From JAEUIX01 sp964611125 (GTDB lineage: Bacteria; Planctomycetota; Phycisphaerae; Phycisphaerales; UBA1924), in assembly GCA_964611125.1 (NCBI GenBank), contig CAZSZO010000020.1, forward strand, positions 1-64,000: a DNA stretch of 64,000 nucleotides, given 5' to 3'. This document shows, piece after piece, positions 7,388 to 16,773 of the stretch (position 1 is its first letter; each line of letters starts with the position of its first letter). The notes under the pieces were generated by a model. It saw only the letters and a list, made by a program, of their open reading frames with translations. It ran no database searches and had not been told where the DNA came from. The position numbers and the translations under genes are program-made.

Positions 7388-9496
7388 ATGTACCCGACCC
7401 TCCGCGAGTTCGTTGCAGCCCTCGACTCGGCTGGCGAACTCCAGCGCATCGCCAAGCACGTTGACCCCGTCCTCGAAATCTCCGCCATCGCCGACGCCGT
7501 CAGCAAGTCCCCCTGCCCGAACCTCCCCAGCCAGTCCGCCCGCCGCACCGACCCGCGCTTCCACGCCCTGGGCGGCAAGGCCCTCCTCTTCGAGAACGTC
7601 GCCGGCTCCGAGATCCCCGTCCTCATCAACGCCTACGGCTCCTACCGCCGCATGGAGATGGCCCTGGGCTGTCACGAGGCCGGCCCCGGCCTCGAGCCCG
7701 GCCACACCCCCGGCGGCTTTGAGGCCATCGCCGCCAAACTCGCCGAACTCGTCAAGCCAGAGCCCCCCCGGACGATCGCGGAAGCCTGGCGCAAGCTCAA
7801 GCAGTTCCTTCCCCTTCTCGTCATCCCGCCCAAGCGCCGCTCCCGCAGCGGCCTCTGCCAGGAGGTCGTCCTCACCGGCGACCAGATCGACCTCCGCCGC
7901 TGGCCCATCATCCGCTGCTGGCCCCTCGATGGCGATTTCGAGGCCGTCGGCTACCCCGCCGGGATCAACGACGGCATCCCAGGCGTCGAGACCGGCCCCG
8001 CCTGGAACGCCCGCCACCGCGGCCGCTACATCACCCTCGCCGGCATTCACACCATTCACGCCGACGACGTCGGCGACCCCCGCCCCCGCTCCCACAACAT
8101 CGGCATGTACCGCGTCCAGCTCCTTGGCCGCCGCCACCTCGCCATGCACTGGCACATGCACCACGACGGCGCCCGCCATTGGCGCTCCTGGAGAGCCCGC
8201 GGCGAGCCCATGCCCGTCGCCATCGTCCTGGGCGGCCAGAGCATCCTCCCCTACGCCGCCACCGCCCCGCTCCCCCCGGGCATGAGCGAGCTCCTCCTTG
8301 CCGGGCTCCTCAACCGCGCCGGCATCGAGATGTGCCCCTGCAAAACCGTGCCCCTCCACGTCCCCGCAAACGCCGAGATCGTCATCGAGGGCTTCGTCAG
8401 CAACCAGGCCGGCTTCATCGGCTATGACCCCCGCACCACCGCCGAGCCCCTCGGCCCCGGCGCCGTGTTCGAAGGCCCCTTCGGCGACCACACCGGCTTC
8501 TACTCCCTCCCCGACCGCTACCCGCTGCTCGAGGTCACCGCCATCACCCACCGGCGGAACCCCATCTACCCCACCACCGTCGTCGGCCTCCCCCCGCAGG
8601 AGGACTACTACCTCGGCAAGGCCACCGAGCGCATGTTCCTGCCGCTGCTCAAGGTCCTCATCCCCGATATCGAGGACTACGACCTCCCCATGTTCGGCGC
8701 GTTCCACAACTGCGCCGCCGTCCGCATCAGGAAGCACTACCCCATGCACGCCCGGCGCGTCATGCACGCCATCTGGGGCGCCGGGCAGATGGCCTGGACC
8801 AAGACCATCGTCGTCGTCGATGATGATGTCGACGTCCACGACACCCCCGCCGTGCTCCGCGCCGTCGGCGAGCGCTGCATCCCCGGGCGCGACCTCGAGC
8901 ACGTGCGCGGTCCCCTCGACATCCTCGACCACGCCGCGCCCTTCCTCGGGGCCGGCGGCAAACTCGGCCTCGACGCCACCCGCAAGTTCCCCGGCGCCGA
9001 GGAGCACCGCCATCTCGATGGCTTCGCCGCCGAGCTCTGCAAGACCGGACCCATCCCCCCGGTCCTCGGCGCCGACGCCCGCGCCTGCGAAGCCCGCGTC
9101 CGTGCGCTCCCCCAGGTCCTCGACGCCCGCATCCCCGACCAGCTCGCCGGCTTCTGGCTCCTCGTCCGCCTCGGTAAGGCCCTGCCCGGCGACGGCGCCC
9201 GCCTCATCAAGGCCCTCGGCGCCCTCCCGGGCGACGGTCACCTCCCCCGCTGGACCATCGTCACCGGCCCCGACGCCGACCTGAGCAACCTCGATGACGC
9301 CTTCTTCCACTGGATGGCCAACGCCGCCCCCGACCGCGACGCAACGCTCAGCCTCTGCGGCCGTCGAATCGCCTTTGACGCCACCCCCAAGCAGCCCGGC
9401 GACGAAGCCCACGGCCAGCCCGTCCGGCCCTGGCCCCCGATCCTCACCATGCCGCCCGACGTCCGCGAACGAGCCCGCCAGGCCTGTTCGCCCTGA
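7388..9496 (+). CDS. UbiD-family decarboxylase (prenylated-FMN dependent), long form
   Basis: Members decarboxylate aromatic or alpha,beta-unsaturated acids using prenylated FMN, for example in ubiquinone or menaquinone synthesis. The 702-residue protein has the family N-terminus YPTLREFVAALDSAGELQRI, the cofactor-binding NIGMYRVQLLGRRHLAMHWH, and the ADAEIVIEGFV-like active-site strand (here NAEIVIEGFV near residue 333). It is much longer than the 450-500 residue enzymes; a C-terminal ~200-residue extension follows the core, as in some menaquinone-type UbiD proteins. The ATG at 7388 has no strong ribosome site. No ubiX-type prenyltransferase is in the window. Confidence 0.9.
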   Translation: MYPTLREFVAALDSAGELQRIAKHVDPVLEISAIADAVSKSPCPNLPSQSARRTDPRFHALGGKALLFENVAGSEIPVLINAYGSYRRMEMALGCHEAGPGLEPGHTPGGFEAIAAKLAELVKPEPPRTIAEAWRKLKQFLPLLVIPPKRRSRSGLCQEVVLTGDQIDLRRWPIIRCWPLDGDFEAVGYPAGINDGIPGVETGPAWNARHRGRYITLAGIHTIHADDVGDPRPRSHNIGMYRVQLLGRRHLAMHWHMHHDGARHWRSWRARGEPMPVAIVLGGQSILPYAATAPLPPGMSELLLAGLLNRAGIEMCPCKTVPLHVPANAEIVIEGFVSNQAGFIGYDPRTTAEPLGPGAVFEGPFGDHTGFYSLPDRYPLLEVTAITHRRNPIYPTTVVGLPPQEDYYLGKATERMFLPLLKVLIPDIEDYDLPMFGAFHNCAAVRIRKHYPMHARRVMHAIWGAGQMAWTKTIVVVDDDVDVHDTPAVLRAVGERCIPGRDLEHVRGPLDILDHAAPFLGAGGKLGLDATRKFPGAEEHRHLDGFAAELCKTGPIPPVLGADARACEARVRALPQVLDARIPDQLAGFWLLVRLGKALPGDGARLIKALGALPGDGHLPRWTIVTGPDADLSNLDDAFFHWMANAAPDRDATLSLCGRRIAFDATPKQPGDEAHGQPVRPWPPILTMPPDVRERARQACSP

Positions 9497-9679
9497 TGTC
9501 CAGCCCCGCCCTGCGACCCGCTGACCGCCGCACCCATTTATGAGTGACGGAATCCTCACGATTCCCTCGCAACCGCCGCCATCCGCCCGCGAATCGACTG
9601 GCATCCAGGCCCGGGCTCTCAACCCGGGCCGCGCGTTCGTGGGTCGGTCGTGGGTCTTTTCACAAACTGGAGGTCCGCC

Positions 9680-11083
9680 ATGGAGGCTCGCCCTGTGCTT
9701 GCTGTCGTCTGCGCGGTTGCCGCTGTCGGCGTCGTCGGGTCCCTCGCCGCGATGCCCGCGGCGGCCGATCCGCCTGTCCCGCACCGCTGGACATTTCAGG
9801 TTGTCGCCCGCACCGGCCCCGCCGGCTCGCCCACCCGCATCGGCTTTCCTCCCGGCGTTCAGCTCCAGGAGCACATCCTCGCCATCGACCACGATGGCTC
9901 GGTCGTCACCCGCTATCAGGCCCCCGGGGGCCCGGTCGGCTTTTCCGGCCTGTTCGTCTACGACGCGCTCACCGGCGAGACCCGCGCCTTCGCCGAGCGG
10001 CCCGGGTTCTTCTCTATTCAGTCCGGCGCGGGGCTCGATTTCCGCGGCGGGCTCATCGCCTTCGCCACTGAGGCCGGCCCCGTCGAGATCTGGTCTAAAC
10101 AGGGCCAGTTCCTTCGCACCATCGAACCCGCCGGCCCCGAGTTCGTCCTGCAGCCCACGCATCCCAGGGTTGCAGACGGCTCGGCGGCCTACCGGGCCCT
10201 GCGCTCAGGCGGCGACGCCGTCCAGCTCATCATCGAAGGCCCCGCCACCTCCGGCGGCCGCAGCCAGCTCCGCATCGCCGACACGCTGCCCAACAGCTCC
10301 TATTCCGCCATCGCCTGGCCGGCCATCAGCGACGACCTCCGCTTCGCCGCCAAAGTCACGCTCCGGGCCACCGGCGAAACCCAGCTCCGCCGCTGGCGAG
10401 GCGACCCCCTGCCGCTCCAGCCCGTCGTAGTCGCGCGGTCCGCCGCCGGCGCGTTCCAGGAGATCTTCGAGCCCCTCGCCCTCAACCGCGCCGGGCAAGT
10501 CGCCTTCTGGGCCGATCCCCCCGGCCCCGCCGGGCCCCAGCTCTACCGCGCCGCCGATCAGAGCGACCAGACCCTGCTGGCGCCGGTCGGCCCTCTCGGC
10601 CCGCCCGGCGACTTCAGTCAACTCGGGGCCTTCGCCCCGAGCTTCGCCCCGTCGATCACCGCCGCGGGCCTCGTGGCTTTCGGCCTGGGCGAGACCTCCA
10701 TCGGGCACAACGGCATCTGGGTCTCCGACGGGACCGACCGCGCCCGCGTCGCCGCCAGCAGCGAGCCGCTGCGCACCCAGCTCGGCGACTTCTTTGTCCG
10801 CTTCAATCCCAGCTTCCCCGGCCGGCCGGTGATCAACGACCAGCGCCGCATCGCCTTCTTCGCCATCCTCGACGACTTCAGCACCGCCCTGGTCATCGCC
10901 TCGCCCTTCGCCTGCCCGCCCGACTTCAACCACGACGAGTTCCTCGATCCTGACGACCTCGCCAGCTACATCGCCTGCTACTTCGCCCTCCCGCCCTGTC
11001 CCGAGGCCGACCACAACCAGGACGGCCGGACCGATCCCGACGATCTCTCGGACTACATCGCCCAGTACTTCGCCGGCTGCTGA
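9680..11083 (+). CDS. secreted protein of unknown fold with GC-type dockerin-like tail
   Basis: A 467-residue exported protein. Signal peptide: charged MEARP, then a hydrophobic run and an AAAD-type cleavage site near residue 34. The central ~370 residues contain repeated beta-strand motifs with DHDGSVVTRYQAPGG and ISDDLRFAAKV, suggesting a propeller-like body, but I do not recognise the family. Residues 412-467 form two EF-hand-like repeats (DFNHDEFLDPDDLASYI and DHNQDGRTDPDDLSDYI) bracketed by Cys412 and terminal Cys467. The start at 9680 is chosen for GGAGG about 6 bases upstream and the signal peptide; an ATG 30 bases earlier is less likely. Confidence 0.8.
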   Translation: MEARPVLAVVCAVAAVGVVGSLAAMPAAADPPVPHRWTFQVVARTGPAGSPTRIGFPPGVQLQEHILAIDHDGSVVTRYQAPGGPVGFSGLFVYDALTGETRAFAERPGFFSIQSGAGLDFRGGLIAFATEAGPVEIWSKQGQFLRTIEPAGPEFVLQPTHPRVADGSAAYRALRSGGDAVQLIIEGPATSGGRSQLRIADTLPNSSYSAIAWPAISDDLRFAAKVTLRATGETQLRRWRGDPLPLQPVVVARSAAGAFQEIFEPLALNRAGQVAFWADPPGPAGPQLYRAADQSDQTLLAPVGPLGPPGDFSQLGAFAPSFAPSITAAGLVAFGLGETSIGHNGIWVSDGTDRARVAASSEPLRTQLGDFFVRFNPSFPGRPVINDQRRIAFFAILDDFSTALVIASPFACPPDFNHDEFLDPDDLASYIACYFALPPCPEADHNQDGRTDPDDLSDYIAQYFAGC

Positions 11084-11120
11084 CTGGCTGACTGACTGCT
11101 CATGACAGGCGGGCGGGCGG

Positions 11121-11152
11121 ACTGGCCAACTGGCCAACTGGCCAAATGGCAA
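11121..11152. repeat. 8-bp tandem repeat (ACTGGCCA)x3 plus a decayed copy
   Basis: Three perfect head-to-tail copies of ACTGGCCA (11121-11144) are followed by AATGGCAA. They lie in the 157-bp gap between a dockerin-tailed gene and the saccharopine-dehydrogenase-like gene. Each unit contains the palindrome TGGCCA. Function unknown. Confidence 0.85.
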
Positions 11153-11240
11153 AATCGCCGACTCCACGCACTTCCGGGTAGACTCCCCAGTCCGCCCGCC
11201 GTCCGCAGTCCGCCGCCCCCCTGCCGGTTTCCGCCCAAAC

Positions 11241-12416
11241 ATGCCCACGCACGCCCTCATCCTCGGCGCCGGAATGGTCGGTTCCGTCATGGCCGCCGAT
11301 CTCGCCCGCGATGGCGGCTTCTCGGTCACCATCGCCGACAAGAACCCCGCGAGCCTCGCCGCGGCCCAGGCCCGCGCCGCCCCGGCCCCGCTCCAGATCG
11401 CCGCCGCCGACCTCGCCGACCCCGCCCAGGTCGCCCGCTTGGCCCGCGCGCACGACATCGTCCTCGGCGCCCTCTCCTCGCGTATCGGCCTCTCCGCCAT
11501 GCGGGCCGTCATCGACGCCGGACGCCACTACTGCGACATCTCGTTCATGAGCGAGGACCCCACCGAGCCCGACCTGGGCCTCGATCAGCTCGCCCGCGAC
11601 CGCGGCGTCACCGTCGTCTATGACTTCGGCGTCGCCCCCGGCATGAGCCATGTGCTCGCCGCGCACGGGGCCCGCCAGCTCGACCGCTGCGACGCCCTCG
11701 AGATCTACGTCGGCGGCCTACCGGTCGAGCGCCGCTGGCCCTTTGAGTACAAGGCCGCCTTCTCACCCTTCGATGTCATCGAGGAGTACACCCGCCCCGC
11801 CCGCCTGGTCGAGCGGGGCGAGGTCGTCGTCCGCCAGGCCCTCAGCGAGCCCGAACTCATGGACTTCCCCGGCGTCGGCACGCTCGAAGCCTTCAACACC
11901 GACGGCCTCCGCTCTCTGTGCGCCACCCACCTCGGCCGCGTGCCCTGGATGAAGGAAAAGACCCTCCGCTACCCCGGCCACATCGCCCTGATGCGGGCCT
12001 TCCGCGAGACGGGCCTCTTCAGCGAGCACCCCGTCAGCGTCCGCGCCGTCGATGGCGCCATGAGCCAGGTCATCCCACGCGACCTGACCAGCGCGCTGAT
12101 GTTCCCCAAGTGGACCTACGCCCCGGGCGAGGCGGACCTCACCGTGATGCGCGTCATCGCGCTGGGCGAAAAGGCCGGCCGGCCGCACCGCCTGCAGTGG
12201 GACCTCCTCGACCAACTCGACCCCGCTACGGGCGCCACCAGCATGGCCCGCACCACCGCTTTCCCCTGCACCATCCTCGCACGGGCCGTCGCCTCCGGCC
12301 GCTTCCGCAGGCCCGGCGTCAACCCGCCCGAGCGCGTCGGCGAAGACCCCGAACTGGTCGCCTGGATCCTCGCCCGGCTCGCGGAGCGCAATGTCCGCTA
12401 CACCGCCGGCGTCTGA
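11241..12416 (+). CDS. saccharopine dehydrogenase-like NAD(P)-binding protein
   Basis: A 391-residue cytoplasmic oxidoreductase. A Rossmann nucleotide-binding motif GAGMVG is at residues 9-14 and a second-strand acidic/basic switch IADKNP follows. DISFMSEDP and YDFGVAPGMSH match the saccharopine dehydrogenase family, and the C-terminal half carries the catalytic domain of the lysine-pathway enzymes (GTLEAFNTDGLRSL). It may act in lysine breakdown or synthesis, or on a related amino acid; the reaction cannot be decided. The gene stands alone, 12 bases from a convergent ABC ATPase gene. Confidence 0.85.
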   Translation: MPTHALILGAGMVGSVMAADLARDGGFSVTIADKNPASLAAAQARAAPAPLQIAAADLADPAQVARLARAHDIVLGALSSRIGLSAMRAVIDAGRHYCDISFMSEDPTEPDLGLDQLARDRGVTVVYDFGVAPGMSHVLAAHGARQLDRCDALEIYVGGLPVERRWPFEYKAAFSPFDVIEEYTRPARLVERGEVVVRQALSEPELMDFPGVGTLEAFNTDGLRSLCATHLGRVPWMKEKTLRYPGHIALMRAFRETGLFSEHPVSVRAVDGAMSQVIPRDLTSALMFPKWTYAPGEADLTVMRVIALGEKAGRPHRLQWDLLDQLDPATGATSMARTTAFPCTILARAVASGRFRRPGVNPPERVGEDPELVAWILARLAERNVRYTAGV

Positions 12417-12428
12417 GGCCAGGTCCCC

Positions 12429-13451
12429 CTACTGCACAAGACCCTTCGTCAGCCGCATGAAGGCCGTCTCCAGGTTCACCGATTCTTCCGTGAACTGCGT
12501 CAGCCGGAAGCCGTTGTTGATCAGGATGTTGGGAATATCCGAGACGTCCGACTTCGCCGACGGGTCGAAGGCCACCTTCACGATCGATCGCACCGACGCC
12601 TTCGAAGCCGACCCATTCAGCCCGTTGGCCCCCCCGCCTCCCGCACCCCCACCCCCGCTCCCCGCCGCGATCGTCTCCTCGGTGATCGAGACCTTGTGCA
12701 CCCCGGGGATCCTGGTCGCGATCAGCTCCGCGGCTTCCTTGGTCCGCTCCGCCACGCAGATCAGCACGACGTGCTCGACGCGGGCCCGCCGCAGGGCCTC
12801 CTGCACGCTCCCCGAAAAGAGCAGCTGCCCGCGCTCGATGATCCCCACCACGTTGCACAGCTCCGCGAGCTCGGGCAGGATGTGGCTCGAGATGATGATC
12901 GTCTTGCCCATGCGCTTGAGCTCCTTGAGCAGCTCGCGCATTTCGATGCGGGCCCGCGGGTCGAGGCCCGAGGCCGGCTCGTCCATCAGCAGCACCTTGG
13001 GGTCGTGCAGCAGCACGCGGGCGACGCTGAGCCGCTGCTGCATGCCGCGCGAAAGCCCGTTGACGTCAGCGCTCGCCTTGTAGTTGAGGTCGGTGAGGTC
13101 GAGAACGTCCTGCACCACTTTGCGGCGCTGCTTGCCGTGGATGTTGTAGCACGCCGCGAAGAACTCGAGATACTCCGTCACCACCATGTCCTGATAAGCG
13201 CCCATGAAGTCGGGCACATAGCCGATGATGGGGCGGATCTGCCGGTTCTGGTAGCCGACCGTCAGGCCGTCGATCATCGCCTGACCGCTCGAGGGCTTGA
13301 GCAGCGTCGCCAGGATCTTGATCGTCGTCGTCTTCCCCGCCCCGTTGGGGCCGATGAAGCCGAAGCAGTCCCCCGCCTCGATGGCGAGATTGAGATTATC
13401 CAGCGCCACCGTGTCGGCGTACTTCTTACTCAGGTTGATCGTCTCGATCAT
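12429..13451 (-). CDS. ABC transporter ATP-binding protein
   Basis: A 340-residue ATPase with family start MIETINLSKKYADTVALDN, Walker A GPNGAGKTT at 34-42, signature LSRGMQQRLS and Walker B VLLMDEP. The last ~100 residues form a domain holding a Gly-rich insert. The start at 13451 fits the family; an upstream GTG-type extension lacks similarity. It lies 75 bases downstream of the large membrane protein gene on the same strand, and the two probably form one exporter or gliding-type (Gld-like) complex. A separate ABC-2 permease gene is not seen here. Confidence 0.9.
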   Translation of the reverse strand: MIETINLSKKYADTVALDNLNLAIEAGDCFGFIGPNGAGKTTTIKILATLLKPSSGQAMIDGLTVGYQNRQIRPIIGYVPDFMGAYQDMVVTEYLEFFAACYNIHGKQRRKVVQDVLDLTDLNYKASADVNGLSRGMQQRLSVARVLLHDPKVLLMDEPASGLDPRARIEMRELLKELKRMGKTIIISSHILPELAELCNVVGIIERGQLLFSGSVQEALRRARVEHVVLICVAERTKEAAELIATRIPGVHKVSITEETIAAGSGGGGAGGGGANGLNGSASKASVRSIVKVAFDPSAKSDVSDIPNILINNGFRLTQFTEESVNLETAFMRLTKGLVQ

Positions 13452-13526
13452 CGGCACGCGGGCACCTCTGGCGGGGAAACAGGTCGGCCGAACCACAACT
13501 CGCCGGCCGGGACCAGGACGCGGACG

Positions 13527-16151
13527 CTACGGCTTCATCTCCGGCTCGGCGGCGTCCTTCTGCTCGAACTTCGGCGGGCGGTCGGGCAGAGGGTAGACCC
13601 AGCGCAGCACCGTCCGGCCCGTGATCCGCCGGTTCAGGCTCGCCGGGCTCTCTCCGTCAACGGTGATCGGCACCGGGCAGGTCTCGGCCGTTGTGGAGTC
13701 GCCCAGGTGCCCCACGATGATCAGGCACGGCTGGGTGAACCAGCGCGACAGGTCCATGCCGTGGGTCATCCGCCGGCGGGCCAGCGTCGGCCCGCCGCTG
13801 GTGAACGCCGCGTTAGAGCTGAAACTTGGCGGCTCGAGCATCGGCAGGAACGCCAGGGCGGTGAGGTAGTTGGTGACCTGCGCCGCCGAGTCGACCACGC
13901 GGCGCGGGTCGAGGTCCATTTCCAGATCGCGCACGCCAGGCGCCAGCCGCTGCATGAAGCTTGAAAACGGCTGCTTCACCGAGTCGCGGTTGGCGGCGAA
14001 ATCCTCGGCAAGGTCCAGGATCTCACCGGCCGACCAGGTTTGCCGGAACGCCGCGTAGGCCGTGCCGGGCAGGGCCCCGGGCACCACCGAGCCGATGAAC
14101 CGCCCGCGCGTGTCGCGGGCCAGGTCCTGCCCCTGCACGTAGATGATGTCGACATCGTGCAGCGGCCCGGGCAGGCTGTGCGAGAGCAGGCCGGTCAGGA
14201 GCGAGGTCTTCAGGCTCGGATCGACCACGGTGATGGCGCCGCCCGGCTCGAACCTGCCCTTGCTCACCTCGACAACGGGGCTCGGCATCTTCCACGCCGG
14301 GCCGCCGGCCCAGTCGATCTGAAAGTCCTTGGTGGTCGAGCGGGCCGGGACCTGGGCCTGGGCCGGGTGGCGGGCGTCGACGATGTAGCCGCGCGAGTCG
14401 GGGAAACTCGACGATGACGTGTTCCCGTCGGTCGGGGCGTCAAACGAGAACAGGCCCTGCTTGAGGGTGTTCTCCGCCTCGCTTGACACGCTGATGGGCA
14501 CATCGCCGTAGCGCGGCAGCAGCACGCTGAGGAACGTCCGGGCCCGGTCGATCTTCTGCCCGTAGACATGGTCGAGGATCGTCACGTGCGACGCCGAGAC
14601 GGTCAGCGGCCGCAGCGCCGTCGCCCCGCCCCAGGCGATGGCGGTGAAGATCGCGCCCGTCACCATGAACCCCACCCAGGCGTGCTGGGACCAGTTCCGC
14701 CGCTTCAGGATGGCGAAGCCGAGCGGCCCCGCCAGCACCCAGTACGCCAGGAAGACGATGAACGCCAGCAGGACGCCGAAGCCGCCCGACTCCGACTTGG
14801 CGATCAGCCCGGGGATCGACCGGTCGTACCAGCGGGGCGAGCGCGAATCCACGAATACCCCAGACTTGGCCGCCAGCGAGGGCAGATCCTCGGCCCGGAT
14901 CAGCGTCCCCCGCCGCCCGAGCACGCGATGCCAGAACGCATCAGGCTCGATGCCCCCGCGCTGCAGGAAGCCGCGCGCCGCCAGATCCAGCCCCACCACC
15001 GTCACCGCCCCCACGCCGACGTTCCGCCGCGCCACGATGCACCGGCCCTCGGGGTCGTTCAAGATCCGCGTCGCCTGCCCGGCGTCCGCGGCGGGGTCCG
15101 GAACCAGGGCGTAAATCGTCTGGTCGGCGGGAAGCGAGCGCGACGCCGGATCCTTCCCCGGGCCCATCAGCAGCGACCGCATCGGCTCCATGTCCACATG
15201 CTCAAGCCGCGCGGCGGTGCAGCGCGGCAGGATCGGCGTGAGCGGATTGGCCGAGGTGGTCAGCCAGTTCTGCGACACGCTCGAGAGCATCACCACCAGG
15301 TGCCCGCCCCGCTCAACCCACTCCCGGAGCGCCTCCGCCTGCGACGGCACGAGGTCGCTGGGTTCCCCATCGGTCCCCGAAGCCGTCCAGACGATCGCGT
15401 CGAACTGCGACAGGCCGTACCACCGGTCGGGGAGCTCCCCCGGCTGCCCCTTCTGCCCAGGGCGGAGCGAGGGGATCGAATAGACCAGCTCGTGCCCCAG
15501 CGGCATGGCGCCCATGCCGCTGTTGGTGCGGACGGTGTAGCGCTCGAGCGAGACGGTCTGGCGCCCCACCACGCCCATCAGCGAGCAATAGGCCGGCGCC
15601 AGCGAGGCCGGCTTGATCGGATACGCCAGGCTCCCCACCAGCCGCCCCTGGCGGATCACGCCGTCGCCCGAATCCTCACCCTCAAAGGCCGAAATCTGAA
15701 AGACCGTGCTGGTGGTGGTCGAGAACGGCAGGCGGCCGTACAGCCACACCCGCACCTTCTGGCCCGCGTTGGCCGGCTGCACCACCTGGCACCACGCCGG
15801 GTCGCCGTCGGCATCGGTGATCGCCAGGCGGACGATCAGGCTGCGCAGCTTGGTCGTGCGGTCCTGCAGGGCGAGTTGCACCCCGACCCACTCGCCCGGG
15901 CGGCACACATCGCCGCTGCCGAACTGGAGCACATCGATATCAACCGAGCCCGTCGCGCCCGTGCGGGCCGCCGGGTCGCCGCCCTGCCAGCCGAGGGTGG
16001 GCGCGCAGAGCCAGCCGGCCAGCGCGCAGACGATCGCCACCCACCACGCCTGCGAAACCCACGCCGCCCCGGTCCGCAGCCCGGGACCGGTAAGGCGCGG
16101 CGCCGTGCGCTGGCGGTCTGATCGGTTGTGCGGCGGTGAGGATGCAAGCAT
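13527..16151 (-). CDS. large membrane protein with GldG/amidotransferase-like domain
   Basis: An 874-residue protein with a membrane segment at ~31-52, a large periplasmic region, and two further segments near 455-475 and 485-505. The segment FDAIVWTASGTDGEPSDLVPSQAEALREWVERGGHLVV resembles the glutamine-amidotransferase-like fold of GldG-type and DUF4350-like proteins; no catalytic Cys triad is obvious. Upstream of an ABC ATPase gene, it may be the accessory part of that transporter (inference). ATG at 16151 is used; a GTG at 16190 would add 13 residues, and neither has a clear ribosome site. Confidence 0.75.
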   Translation of the reverse strand: MLASSPPHNRSDRQRTAPRLTGPGLRTGAAWVSQAWWVAIVCALAGWLCAPTLGWQGGDPAARTGATGSVDIDVLQFGSGDVCRPGEWVGVQLALQDRTTKLRSLIVRLAITDADGDPAWCQVVQPANAGQKVRVWLYGRLPFSTTTSTVFQISAFEGEDSGDGVIRQGRLVGSLAYPIKPASLAPAYCSLMGVVGRQTVSLERYTVRTNSGMGAMPLGHELVYSIPSLRPGQKGQPGELPDRWYGLSQFDAIVWTASGTDGEPSDLVPSQAEALREWVERGGHLVVMLSSVSQNWLTTSANPLTPILPRCTAARLEHVDMEPMRSLLMGPGKDPASRSLPADQTIYALVPDPAADAGQATRILNDPEGRCIVARRNVGVGAVTVVGLDLAARGFLQRGGIEPDAFWHRVLGRRGTLIRAEDLPSLAAKSGVFVDSRSPRWYDRSIPGLIAKSESGGFGVLLAFIVFLAYWVLAGPLGFAILKRRNWSQHAWVGFMVTGAIFTAIAWGGATALRPLTVSASHVTILDHVYGQKIDRARTFLSVLLPRYGDVPISVSSEAENTLKQGLFSFDAPTDGNTSSSSFPDSRGYIVDARHPAQAQVPARSTTKDFQIDWAGGPAWKMPSPVVEVSKGRFEPGGAITVVDPSLKTSLLTGLLSHSLPGPLHDVDIIYVQGQDLARDTRGRFIGSVVPGALPGTAYAAFRQTWSAGEILDLAEDFAANRDSVKQPFSSFMQRLAPGVRDLEMDLDPRRVVDSAAQVTNYLTALAFLPMLEPPSFSSNAAFTSGGPTLARRRMTHGMDLSRWFTQPCLIIVGHLGDSTTAETCPVPITVDGESPASLNRRITGRTVLRWVYPLPDRPPKFEQKDAAEPEMKP

Positions 16152-16312
16152 GGTGCGGACCGGGAGGGCGGCTCGGGGCGCGGTTCTCACGCATCGATTG
16201 TACCGAACTCAAGGGCTGTCCGGTTCCGTCCGACTGCTCGAAAGGCGCAGTCCGCGGGCGAAACCAAGCGACTGCGCCCAAAGCAAGCGGTCGGGGGCGA
16301 CTTGGGGGTCAG

Positions 16313-16555
16313 ATGGGCGCTGAAGGTTGGATTCCCGTGGCGATCGTCGTCAGCGCGGGCGTGCTGGGGATGATGTACACGTTGTCTGGAAACATCCGCG
16401 ATTTCCATCGCGTCGTCGCCCTGCGGGCCGAGATCGACCGGCTGCGCAGCCAGTATGCCGAGCGCATGGCCGCCCAGCGAGCGTATGACGCGATGCACGG
16501 GATCGAGCGCGGCGAGGACGGCGCCGTGATCAAATCGGGTGCACACAAGCGATGA
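16313..16555 (+). CDS. small single-pass membrane protein with coiled coil
   Basis: An 80-residue protein with one hydrophobic segment (IPVAIVVSAGVLGMMYTL, residues ~7-24) followed by a charged, helix-forming region VVALRAEIDRLRSQYAERM likely to make a coiled coil. This layout is like small FtsB- or phage-shock-type proteins, but no family is recognised. A GGGGGT sits just before the ATG at 16313. It is divergent from the large membrane protein gene. Confidence 0.55.
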   Translation: MGAEGWIPVAIVVSAGVLGMMYTLSGNIRDFHRVVALRAEIDRLRSQYAERMAAQRAYDAMHGIERGEDGAVIKSGAHKR

Positions 16556-16773
16556 CCGGTGGTGTCAGATCGGTGGGCCGAGGGCCCGCTGGAGTTGGCA
16601 CGTGCGCGCTCATGGCGGGTCGGACGGGCCAGGCGGGTGTGCCGGGCCCCCTGCTTCTCCATCTTGACGTTCGCCAGCAGATCGGGTTCGCACCGTGATC
16701 GCGCCAATAATGCGCGATACTGCTCAGCGCCCGAGCCACCGGGCGCCGAAGCGGTTGGGGGAGATCCTTGTTT

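Noticed and set aside
7301..10162. A minus-strand open frame continuing far upstream of the methyltransferase
   Set aside because: It is the shadow of the UbiD gene on the other strand and has no family similarity; only the part to 7300 looks real.
11121..11152. CRISPR-like repeat
   Set aside because: The 8-bp units are contiguous with no spacers, and no cas genes are near.
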